This document shows positions 31,966-42,126 of a stretch of 64,000 nt of DNA, piece by piece; the stretch's first letter is position 1, and each line of letters opens with the position of its first letter. Under the pieces are notes generated by a model. The model searched no databases and was not told the origin of the DNA. It saw nothing but the letters and a program-made list of their open reading frames with translations. The position numbers and the translations under genes were made by a program. Source of the stretch: Taudactylus pleione (taxonomy: Eukaryota; Chordata; Amphibia; Anura; Myobatrachidae); NCBI GenBank assembly GCA_031769625.1, contig JAUIMM010000646.1, positions 2,527,001 to 2,591,000 on the forward strand. The letters are read 5' to 3'.

Positions 31966-34900
31966 TCAATCCTCCCGGAACAAGCTCGCGAGCGACAGGT
32001 CCACACTATCAGCCTTGTCTCCGACTTGTTTCTCCACCGGTTGATTGACCTTTTTGCAGTGAGTGGAATGGACCCAGGTATCTCTCTCGGCCACCTTCAA
32101 AGATGTAGTACTCGTCAGCAGCACCTGGTATGGACCTTCCCACCGATCAGTCAAACAACCTGAATGCAAGAAACTTCTGATCATAACATATTCTCCTGGT
32201 TCAACATCATGACAGTTAGTTTCAGGCATATCATTAGACAACAATTTCAGTTTCTGCTGCTGTTGCTTTAACTGCTTACTTATTGATATAAGATACTTTA
32301 CAGTTACCTCGTTGTTACCCTTCAGGTCTTCCTGTGGACTTATAATCAAATGAGGTTGTCTACCGAACAGTATTTCAAATGGGGACAGATTTAGAGGGGG
32401 TCTAGGAGTGGTCCTTATGCTATGTAGGACCAAAGGTAACACTTCTGGCATCCTAGTCCAGTCTCTGTCATGATTTTACTTAACTTATTTTTAATAGTCT
32501 CGTTCATCCTCTCTACCTTGGCACTGGCTTGAAGTCGGTAGGGGGTGTGAAGTCGGCTATTAATACCCATCAGCTTACACATATTTTGAAAAGCATCACC
32601 TGTGAAATGAGTACCCCTGTCACTCTCGATGATTTTAGGGATACCGTACCTGCATACAAATTCCTGAACTATTTTCTTGGCAGTAAACGCAGCAGTATTA
32701 GTGGCCGCTGGGTAGGCCTCAACCCAATTAGAAAATACATCCGTGCACACTAATACATACTTAAGGTTCCTGCAGGGTGGTAATTGGATGAAATCAATTT
32801 GTATCACCTGGAAAGGTCCATCAGTCGGTGGAATGTGGGATGGTTCGGTAGGGATCGCTTTCCCTATGTTCTTCCTCAAGCAGGTCAGACAGGACATTGC
32901 TATGTTTTCTGCTTGTGAAGAAAAACCTGGTGGGGAACCAGTATGCTCTCACCAACTTGCACATACCTTGTTTGCCCAGATGAGTCAGACCATGTGCTGC
33001 CTCAGACAGGCTGGGGTAATATGCCTTGGGGGCTACTGGCTTACCTTGTCCATCCCTCCAGAGCCCAGAGGACTCTTGCCCACATCCCTTGGACTTCCAA
33101 ATGGAGCTTTCCTGAATTGAACACAAATTTTGCATCTCAATTAATTTCAGCATATCAATTGTTTGGAATGACATCATTTTTTCAGTTGGAGAAAACATTT
33201 TTAACCCTGCTGCCCATTTTGCAGCTTCATCGGCTCTGTTGTTGCCCAGTGACACTGGATCATCCTCACATGTATGGGCTTTACATTTAATTACTACCAC
33301 CGGTTTGGGCAGTTGGATTGCTTCTAAAAGATGTTTTATGTGTCAGGAATGTGCAACTGGTGTGCCTGCTGCTGTTAGAAAATTTCTCAGACACCGTAGA
33401 GCCCCAAAATCGTGCACCATCCCGAACGCATACCTCGAGTCAGTGTAAATGTTAGCAGATTTGCCTGCTGCCAGTTCACATGCTCTAGTTAGTGCTACTA
33501 ACTCTGCCACCTGGGCTGAGTGAGGAGGACCAATTGGCTTAGCTTCTATGATGTATGTGTCATTTACAACAGCATAACCTGTACATAATTCACCTGTGTC
33601 TGTTTGTCTATGACAACTCCCATCCATATAAAAAGTTACATCCACATTCTCTAAAGGTTTGTCATGTATGTCAGGTCTAGCAGTAAAGGTCTGATTCAGA
33701 TATGTCATACAATCATGTGTATCATTATGTCTGCTGAACTCACCTCCCGCCAGCAACTCCTCTCCTTCCACCCTTTGTACATCATGTTGTACATATGGTA
33801 AATACGTTGCTGGATTCAGCGTGCTGCAATGTTTAACAGTAATGTTTGCGGGTGCGATTAGTGCTAGTTCCCATTTGGTAAACCTAGCCGAAGAGACATG
33901 TCTGGTTTGAGCTGAGTTCAACAGAGCAGATACAGCATGGGGAGTGTAGAGAATCATATCATGACCCAATACTACGACCTCACTTTTACTCACCAATAGA
34001 GCGGTAGCTGCTACACTTCTCAAACAGGTGGGGAGTGATCTTGCCACAGTGTCCAATTGGGCACTGTAGTATGCTATGGGCCTACTGGCATCACCATGTT
34101 TTTGTGTAAGGACACCTGCAGCACAACCATCGGCTTCCGTACAATACAAATCAAAAGGTTTTTCATAATCAGGTATTCCCAATGCAGGAGCTTTTGTCAG
34201 ACTATCCTTAAGATTAAGGAAAGCCTGCTCTGATTCCTCTGTGTGTACGACACGATCGAGCTTTGAGGAAGAGACTAATCCCTGTAAAGGTAAGGCCAAA
34301 ATAGAAAAACCTGGGATCCACATTCTACAGTATCCACACATTCCCAAGAAGGTACAAATTTGCTGTTAATTCTGCGGCAGTGTCATGTTTTGTATGGCCT
34401 GGATTCTATCCGTTGTAAGATGTCGTAAACCCTGGGTTAGGCAGTGTCCCAAATATTTTACTCTGGATTGGCACGGCTGTAGTTTGTCCTTAGCCACTTT
34501 GTATCCTGTATGCGAGAGATGAAGTAACAAAAGTTTAGTATCATTTAAACATGACATAAACGAGTCAGAACATAGCAATAAATCGTCCACATATTGAATT
34601 AGAACAGGTCCATTGGCAGGTTGAAAAGATTGTAAACAGTCGTGCAATGCCTGGGAGAAGATACTGGGGCTGTCTATGAAACCTTGGGGTACGTGTCCAT
34701 GTGTATTGTAAACCTCTGTATGTAAATGCGAATAGATACTGACAGGGTGGAGAGGCACAGAGATGAAAGCAGAACTTAGGTCAATGACAGTGAAATGGGA
34801 TGCATTTGGTGGGATTTGCATCAGAATGACAGCTGGATTTGTCACTACAGGGAATTGGCTATCTACCACCTTTTTAACACCTCTAAGGTCTTGTACCAGC

Positions 34901-35634
34901 CTATAACCCCTCCCACCACTCTTTTTCACTGGAAAAATGGGACTGTTGGCTATACTAGCTGTACAAACTAAAATTCCCTGTTGCAATAATCGCTCAATTA
35001 TTGGAAAAACCCCTAATTCTACCTCCTGTTTTAGTGGGTACTGGTGAATTTTTGGAGCTTGCCTACCGCCTTTTAAATTTACCATTACAGGGCTTACGTT
35101 TGCCATTAATCCAGTGTCCTGTCCATCCTTAGTCCAAATGGAATCTGGAATTTGGGACAACATTTCATCTACCTGGGATGGATTTTCATTTAAACTTGTA
35201 GAGTGATACATTATCCTTTGGGGAGTGTTCAATATATCCCGCACCTCGTGTGCAACTCTCTCTGGAATATCTAAAAATACACCATCAGAGATGCAGTATA
35301 TAACACATCCCATCTTACAAAACAAGTCTCTACCCAGCAGATTAGTAGGAGCTGCAGCAGCCAGAAGGAAAGAATGCCTGGTATGCAACAGCACAATAGT
35401 AACCTCTGTGGACTTTGTTAAAGGATAATGTTCCACTTCACCTGTTACACCCATTGTTGGTACTGTCTCATTGGTCACCTGCAAATTAATGGGAGATTTT
35501 ATCACCGACCTGGTCGCCACTGTGTCTACAAGAAAAGGATATTCAGTACCAGCTACATCTACCATCATGACCGGTTCTTCCCTAGTACTTCCCGTTAACC
35601 TGACTATCTGTAGACTACAGGTATGACCTGACTC
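31966..35634 (-). pseudogene. pol: Retroviral pro-pol: protease, RT, RNase H, integrase
   Basis: Read through the UAG from gag. The protease motif is D-T-V-A where D-T/S-G-A is normal, near 35520. The RT carries a YVDD active site near 34588. RNase H follows with YMDGSC and TDSRYAFG. Integrase has an H-H-C-C finger ending in CLTC, catalytic D, D and E in QIDFIQL, ESDRGTHF and VERMNETI, and a C-terminal WEGPYQV module typical of gammaretrovirus-like integrases. Lesions: TAA at 34366-34368, TGA at 33343-33345, a frame change near 32930 and a compensating one near 32445. The remaining sequence is well preserved. No dUTPase or accessory frame was seen. Confidence 0.9.
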
Positions 35635-35637
35635 CTA
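35635..35637 (-). promoter_or_regulatory. In-frame UAG between gag and pro-pol (likely readthrough site)
   Basis: Gag ends in a single TAG followed by GAGTCAGGTC, and the protease frame continues in the same phase without another stop. This is the gag-pol arrangement of gamma- and epsilonretroviruses, where the amber codon is suppressed. A pseudoknot downstream was not tested. Confidence 0.7.
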
Positions 35638-37167
35638 GCGTTGGCTACCATTCTCCAATAAAGCATTTACGGCCACAATTGGAGCTGGTGCCTGCTGGAC
35701 ATTTGCTGGTCTCTGTGCATATCCCTTATGGGGATATCCAGGTCTTCCCTGACTTGGGGTTCCTACTCTTTTTACTGTACAGTTTCTACTTAAGTGTCCT
35801 GTTTGTTTACAGTTAAAACTTGTTCGTGGATCGGGTGAAGACATGTGTTGTTGTGAGGTTTGAGCAGAGGATAAAGGTGGTGGATATGGGTAAGGATAGG
35901 GAGGGTAAGGGTATTGTGGGGGATAAGAAGTTTGTGCCTGCAGTGCCCGGTCGCAATAATCTTCTTGAGATTCACTCTCCTTTTGCTTAATGGTGAAAAT
36001 TTTGTTCCAGTTAACTACTACTGGAAAATATATACCCAATTGAGTTACAATGCGGGAAATGTTACCTTGGTTTACTTGGTCTGTTAAGGGAATGTCACCA
36101 TCCAATAAACAATCCGTGATAAATTTTGTCACATCGGTATTGCGTGGTAGACAGGCCCTTAACACCACACGCCAATCTTTATTAGTGGGCTCATGTGAAC
36201 TACCCAAATTTCTCGAAAATCTTTGACATTTGGCTAGTTCCTTTTTGGGATCGGGGAAATCATTTATGATGGAATTTAGGTCTGCTCTTGTCCAAGGGCA
36301 ATGCATTACTACTTCCCTCGTGGGCACTACACCATTCACATCTGCATTTCCATTTGGAATGGTTATTGTCCGAATGGGATGCAGACCGGTAGCGCTGCTA
36401 CCTTTGACCTGGTTACCTGGCTGGGGGTTTAATCTGCTGCTGCTACGTATGGTATGAACAACTTCCTCTACAGGTGCAGAGGGTGTGAACACTTCCCTTG
36501 CTGTTACCGATGGAGATGGCGGCACCACTCATGATTGTGGTGATGCAGCATCTATCATTTGCACAGCATGGGAAATTGCAGACATTACAATAGGCTCATC
36601 ATCCACATCATAAACATTGTCTTTATGGTTGCTTAAGAGAGGGTACAAATTGCTTGTTACATTTTTATGATTATTTTTGGTAACTGTACTTGCACCTCCA
36701 TCCACATAAGGTGGGGGAGGTGAGCGTGAACTGCTGGCAATACTCTCCACAACACAACCTTGCTGCACGTGCGCGCCATTTTGCGGCTCGCCCGTATTGC
36801 AATTTAGCGTCGCGGATGTATTCTCTGGCAATGTGCTCGCGATGCTAGTTTGCGTCGCTTGCAGATTTTTAAGCCACGCATCCCCTTCATGCTGCCACAG
36901 TTTTAAACATTCATAATATTTAACCTTTTTCTCTCGGGAGCGCATCAGACTGATGTGATCTCGGACATTATCTAATACATTTTTATCAAAACTACCAATT
37001 CTGGGAAACGGTCTAGCACTCTTCATCGTCATTTTAAACCATACATCACAATACCTTTTCGCATAAGTACCGTACTTAGTATGCATAATACGACGAGCCG
37101 ATCCGATTGGCGCCTCCATTAGCAGCACATCATTGTCTAACATCTCTACTGTTTGCGCGGCTCCCAT
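35638..37167 (-). pseudogene. gag: Retroviral Gag with one premature stop
   Basis: Begins MGAAQT, a myristoylation-type N-terminus for membrane targeting. A basic matrix-like segment follows, then a proline cluster with a P-P-P-Y late-domain motif (about residues 151-154), used by many retroviruses to recruit NEDD4-type ligases. The capsid-like region runs from about 36400 to 35980. The nucleocapsid knuckle near 35815 reads S-F-N-C...H...C, so the first cysteine of CCHC is lost. A TGA at 36529-36531 interrupts an otherwise continuous frame. A Pro-Tyr-rich run (PYPPYPYPYPPP) lies before the knuckle. Confidence 0.88.
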
Positions 37168-37987
37168 TCTGAGACAAAAATCCTACGCTTTTCAATAAAG
37201 ATTTAAACGGGTGAAAGACAATCAAGATACTTTCACTTACCTGTGGACAATTTAAGTCGGCGGCGCCCACACACCTGGATAAGATTTGAAAAAGGCAACT
37301 TCCACACCCGGATAAGATTTAGTAAGGCAACTTCCACACCTATGGAAGTTTGTATGTCGGCTACTTCCATGCACCTCTCTACAACAAAGACAACATGTAC
37401 ACCTGCTACTGTGTATAGAACTGTAAAGCTGCTTACCGAGCGACTCGCACTTAGCCCTTAAAGGTCATACGGTACCTCTAACTGTAGGGAACAAGTTACC
37501 ACTACCAACAAACACTCACTGTTACACACTTTTTCCTGCGCAGAAAAAAAATTACACGTTAACCTAGATATTGATAACAATTGAAAAAAATGTAAACCTC
37601 AACGGCTTTATTTAAACACGTGGCAGCACAACCGGAAGTACGTATACGCTATTGCGCGACCAGTCGCATACACAATAATGTGACTACCACACAACCGTAT
37701 GACAACCTTTAGCTGCGTACACAAAAGTGCATCTTTGCGGTGCGCAAACCTGCGACTCAGCCGCGTACTCAATACTGCTGCACCCCTTTAAACGTTAGGT
37801 TCTATCAACAGAGGAAAACAAACTTTTTCCTCTCTTGTCCCCTGGATTCTAGTCAGCTTCCTTGATTCACACGGAAATGGATAGCGACCTTTCAGCACAA
37901 AGCGGTTGCAGGTAAACCCTGCATGTGGCCACTCCACCCTTTGCTGAAATATCGATAGCCGTATGTACCGTGTGAACAGGTAAGTGA
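37168..37987 (-). other. Retroviral leader
   Basis: About 820 bases between primer site and gag start. It includes short direct repeats of CTTCCACACC and GGATAAGATTT near 37260-37350. Packaging and splice signals are expected here but were not identified. Confidence 0.5.
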
Positions 37988-38005
37988 CTTCACTACGAGC
38001 CCCCA
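37988..38005 (-). other. Primer-binding site, tRNA-Pro-like
   Basis: Minus strand TGGGGGCTCGTAGTGAAG. The first eleven bases agree with the tRNA-Pro primer site used by many gammaretroviruses; the last seven do not. It lies two bases from the LTR edge. Confidence 0.6.
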
Positions 38006-38007
38006 AC

Positions 38008-39159
38008 TAACGATACTGGATCAGAACCTCTATACACTCCTTCCTATACCTTCTAATATCCTGCCTATACCTTCCAATATCCTGCCTATATCTTCTAAAG
38101 AGGAAGCTAATTTGCATACGCAGTCATACAGTAAATAAAGACTTAAGACCTGGAATCTGTGGTTCCAAAGCACAAGTATTATTCAAGTAAAAGTACAGTC
38201 AATAATACGCTATTGATCCAGACACAATTTGGCACAAAGGAATTATACAGACCCAAGTACAGTATACATACGCAGCGCTTCCGGACCAGATGTTAGGCAT
38301 CAGCAAGAAACCCCTCGTCTATCAGCATTCAGCACGAAGACTAAAGAACCAGTGTTGGAGCACACATATTTATACTCCCCAGGAATAGACAACACAATAG
38401 AGAAGTTTGTTGCTGATGCTATTGGTTCCCAAGGGGGATACATCTGTTACAGAGCATTTAACAGGCTGATTCAAATAGACACAACCCAGCCTCCAACAAC
38501 TGAGGGTCCCTAGATTCCCGCCACATGCAACATCCTAACAGTTATTCATATCATATACATTTTGTTGCTTGAAGTCTCTGCGGTCCATAAGTTGAGAATG
38601 CATGATGCAATCTCCCCACCGATAATACCGGAATACTGTGGAAAGAGTACGCATCAGTACAAAACCAAACATGGCTTACTTATCATGTATAAAACCTTAG
38701 TTACCAAACAATCTTTATTTCATAGCATTTATACTTAATGAACAAGTTTAAATCTTATACCTTAGAGCTTATGAAACCTTGTATGTGAATATGTAATGTG
38801 TATGCGGGGTTTGATATAAAGACGCTAGTTAACTGGGGACAGATGCATGCACATTTAGCTACTGAACGGTGTTTTCATATAGGATCTTATGCATTCGCTA
38901 ATAAACGACTACTTAACAGCACAATTGTGCGTATTACTGTGTATATGAGAAATGATGAAAGATGCAATCGCATGGTGCTAATAGTAATCTTGCCATATGT
39001 ACTTAATTGTGAGTTTATCTAAAATGGCGCTGGGGCGGCCATTCGCAAAATGGCATCTTGCGATTTCATTTCCAAGATGGCGTCTTGCGGCCAGTCGCAA
39101 GATGGCATTGCCGCAATTTAATTTGAAACTGATCTTGTCTCAGCCAATTATCCAGCTTC

Positions 39160-39162
<3 letters not shown>
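38008..39162 (-). repeat. 5' LTR of the endogenous retrovirus
   Basis: Promoter-side LTR, 1,155 bp, paired with 28624-29782. Confidence 0.93.
38367..38374 (-). promoter_or_regulatory. TATA box in the retroviral 5' LTR
   Basis: The minus strand reads GAGTATAAATATGTG; the same TATAAATA is preserved in the 3' LTR (near 28988). It would place transcription start near 38340. Confidence 0.55.

Positions 39163-39195
<33 letters not shown>
39163..39195. repeat. (TA)n microsatellite at the provirus edge
   Basis: Alternating TA adjoining the 5' LTR. With the TA run before 28624 it forms one tract split by the provirus. Confidence 0.93.
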
Positions 39196-39199
<4 letters not shown>

Positions 39200-39840
39200 A
39201 AGAAGTATAAGAAGACATGCGCCTAATAGTGTAGTATTTAAAAATGGTGATAATTCGTGCTCATAGAAGTGATTGTGCATACCAAAAAGAAAAACTTTTG
39301 AGCTTATCTGTAGATCCAGAAGGTGGGTGGTCTATATGAGGCAGGTTGAGTGGGATGTCATCTGCTTGATCACCTTCTAAGAAGCTAAAATGGGCTTGTA
39401 GGAGAAAGAATGTACATAGTGTAGTATTTCCTTTCAATTAGTAGTAGTACAATTACATATAGAGGCTGCGTACCAGAAAATGCTAATTAGATAGCCTGTA
39501 GTTTGTCATCCACCACGTAACTTTTAGTGCCCTCTTTCCGTCCTTCTATGGAGCGTATATGTTCAATATATGAGAGCTAAATATAAATAATCCCTCGTCC
39601 ACTCCTGAAGAAGTCCCAAAAGGATGAAACGCGTTGAAACCATTTGACCCAGGCTCTCTGGTGTTTTTTGGATACATATCCATGTGGACTGGGTACCCCC
39701 TTTTAAAGATAAGCACAAAAACTTTAGTTTTTATTTTTTGTTTATTTATTTTTTGTTTGTTTCATGTGATGTCTCCCCATACCTTGTAACTGAATAAAAT
39801 AACCCTATGTTCAAATATACTGACGAGGGATTATTTATAT
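39196..39840 (+). mobile_element. Penelope-type retroelement tail
   Basis: Non-coding sequence with a hammerhead-like core (39605) and a late AATAAA (39793). ATATAAATAATCCCTCGTC (39581-39599) occurs in perfect inverse copy at 39822-39840, bracketing the core and defining a 260-base unit. Family inferred from the motif and from similar ends at 3355, 19617 and 44767. Confidence 0.45.
39605..39636 (+). ncRNA. Hammerhead-ribozyme-like core
   Basis: CTGAAGA, GTCC, loop CAAAA, GGAT, GAAACGCGTTG. All invariant core bases of the CUGANGA/GAAA pair are present and helix II pairs over four positions (one G-U). Confidence 0.55.
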
Positions 39841-39905
39841 CCGCGGCAGGCGGCTCCGATGACAGGAAAAAAATAAAAATACAGTTCATCTTGGGGATTT
39901 GGGCC
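39841..39905 (+). repeat. Inverted repeat, left arm
   Basis: CCGCGGCAGGCGGCTCCGAT through CTTGGGGATTTGGGC, about 65 bases, is repeated in inverse orientation at 41092-41157 with a few changes. The left arm is part of the hAT right end, so the partner is probably another copy of the same hAT family in opposite orientation. Confidence 0.8.
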
Positions 39906-39985
39906 GGGGACAGTGTGTGGGGGCCCCCTATGTGTGGGGACCCTGGGACGATCACCCCTATCGCCCTCCCTATAATCCGGCCCTG

Positions 39986-41091
39986 TTTACTGTACATGGT
40001 CAGGGCCTGACTATGGGTCCCGGACGCCCTAGGTCCCATGTAATGCTGCTATACACAGAGCACAGTGTGTGTGCATGCTCATGATTATTCAACTGACATT
40101 TGATCCATGGCATCTACTGATCTAATGATGTTTGTGGAGTGTAAAGGAGACTTTGGACTTTGGTGTCCGGTGAATATGTGGAAGACTTTAAAGATAACCT
40201 CATGTAGTTCTTCAGGCTGCCCAGATGGTGCCATAGCATAATGTACATACAGTAAAGGTTTTAGCAGTAAGTTACTGTACATAGTCACAGCACCACAGCC
40301 ATCTGGTAGACACTTTACAGATTTTGCTGGTCACCGCCTCGGGATGGCTGGATAACTAATCTTTTTTTTCACACAGAGATTTGGACCCGGGATATTGTCG
40401 GTGCAAGCTAGGTCAACTTGGGTCTCTGTGTGAAAGGGTCTACCCGGTCCAAATTGCTGGCACCTTGACCCTGGTTGCTACCAAGGTTATTCTCAGTGTA
40501 ATGTCCCATATGTTAGACTAGGGACCAGGTTTGAATTTGATCAGAGGGGTAAGCAATGTTTTTAATTTTTAAATAGACACAATGACAGACACAATCAGGA
40601 TGGTACAACGCAATTTTATTGTAACCAAGTTAAGTCATATACAGTTAGAATATAAATTCAGATGTCACAATTTCAACCGTATTAGGGATATGCAGCAGAA
40701 CTTTCAAACAATACCAGTTAGTTAAAATAGCAGTCAAGAAATTATTAACAGGTTAAGCCCCCTTCAAGCAAATGTGTGCAACCCCAGCTGGCAAGAAACA
40801 AACAAACCAATCATACCTGATGCTACTGCAATCTAAAGCTAGGTACAGTCCGGTGTGACAAGCTGAGGGAGGCACAGCATAGTGACGAGGAATTATATTG
40901 CAGTCTCTGTGTAGAAACAGTTCTGAAAAATACTGGCAGTTGCAATAATAAAACAGTATAGAGTCTCTGTAGCAAATAGCGTAGTGAAGCACAACACAGA
41001 AAAATCATGCAGCAGTCTCTTTACGTTGGCACAGTGCAGGTAAGTACATACAGGTGCAATAATAAGGCGGCATAGAGTCTCTGTAGCAAAC
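39986..41091. other. Unassigned stretch between inverted arms
   Basis: A small hairpin element lies near 40367-40436 (TTCACACAGAGA facing TCTCTGTGTGAA). Short direct repeats around 40895-41090 share GAGTCTCTGTAGCAAA. No gene. Confidence 0.45.
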
Positions 41092-41157
41092 GGCCCAAAT
41101 CCCCAAGATGACCTGTTTTTTTATTTTTCTCCTGTCATTGGAGCCGCCTGCCGCGGC
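41092..41157 (-). repeat. Inverted repeat, right arm
   Basis: Reverse complement of 39841-39905. The copy continues past the homologous end into GGTTAAGCCCCGCCCCC. Confidence 0.8.
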
Positions 41158-42126
41158 TCATGGTTAAGCCCCGCCCCCAGCATTTGGCTCCACGTCCTTC
41201 TGCTGCTGCTGCTGGCCAATATGCCTTTCCCTGCCTCTAAAGCAGTAAGTATACATGTATATTTATATGGCATTTAAGCAATCTGTAATATATATGTGCA
41301 AGGCATTTAGAGGGAACACGGTTTAGCTATATACCGGCAAAAGAACATGCAACCCTTTTGTAAGACTCCACCATTTATGCATTTACTAACAAGTGAGCAT
41401 GCAATTGTAGAACACAGCATAAAACAATTCACGCAAGACATGAGCTTGTGCGATACAGTATAAAACATCAACATAATATAACATGAGAGACGAGTACAGG
41501 GAACATCAATTCTCTAATTATACCAGGCAACCACCCCAGTCCGATAACTATACTTCTGGGTAGCCCATCAGGACTGCAGGAGATGAATTAGAGAGGATGA
41601 CCTAACCCTCACTTCCCACCTGTTTCAGAACTATACCACTACAGATCAAGGGGCCAGAAAGAGAAAATAAAACAAACATATTATTACAGGCCACCTAAGT
41701 CTAGAATCCTGCTGGGCAGACACAACTCCCTATAGCTGCACGGAGGCAGTAGTAACACCTAGTAGGGGTAAAAAAAAACCAAAGTAATGGAAGCGCAATG
41801 TATCAAATAATAAGCATATTTATTAAATAGCAGTATACTCTGAATTGTATCTTTAAATCATATCAATATAGTATAAATAAAATAAATGAATCAAGTGAAA
41901 ACTGGTAACACGTAAATAGATCACAATAGTTTAAAACACAGTTTAAAACAATGGGTATATGAACAATAATAAATAATGAATAATGAATGAGCAGATGAAA
42001 CTAGGTTATAGAGAAACAAAAGTCACTTGTAGATTTAGGATAAGTTGGCTTTTAGTAAACCTCCTGTGGCTATTACACACGTGGTAATTTGGCTGAATAT
42101 TGATTTAAAAGTTGTATTCATGGAAG
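41158..42126. other. Unassigned AT-rich stretch
   Basis: No coding region. The last ~350 bases and the stretch after 44456 are two halves of one sequence interrupted by the hAT element. Confidence 0.45.

Larger units (their letters stand above)
28624..39162 (-). mobile_element. Endogenous retrovirus, gamma/epsilon-like, full length (10.5 kb)
   Basis: Minus-strand order: 5' LTR, primer site, gag, pro-pol, env, 3' LTR. The two LTRs are about 1,155 bp and differ at roughly 3% of positions by eye. Gag, pro and pol share one frame separated by a single UAG, as in gamma- and epsilonretroviruses. The primer site starts like a tRNA-Pro site and Env has a CWVC motif. The provirus sits in a TA tract, so the short target duplication cannot be resolved. 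Accumulated stops and frameshifts make this copy defective. A full assignment needs an RT phylogeny. Confidence 0.93.
28512..39985. mobile_element. hAT-type element enclosing an endogenous retrovirus
   Basis: The left end CAGGGCCGGATTAAGG and the right end TATAATCCGGCCCTG are inverted repeats over 13 bases (CAGGGCCGGATTA). The 8-bp sequence TTTACTGT lies immediately outside both (28504-28511 and 39986-39993), the target duplication expected for hAT transposons. No transposase is present. The interior holds a TC/TA microsatellite, a 10.5-kb retrovirus and a retroelement tail; without the retrovirus the element would be about 0.9 kb. The retrovirus therefore inserted later. Confidence 0.85.

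Noticed and set aside
30154..33448. Plus-strand ORFs across the retrovirus
   Set aside because: Antisense shadows of env and pol; no recognisable motif and no accessory gene signature.
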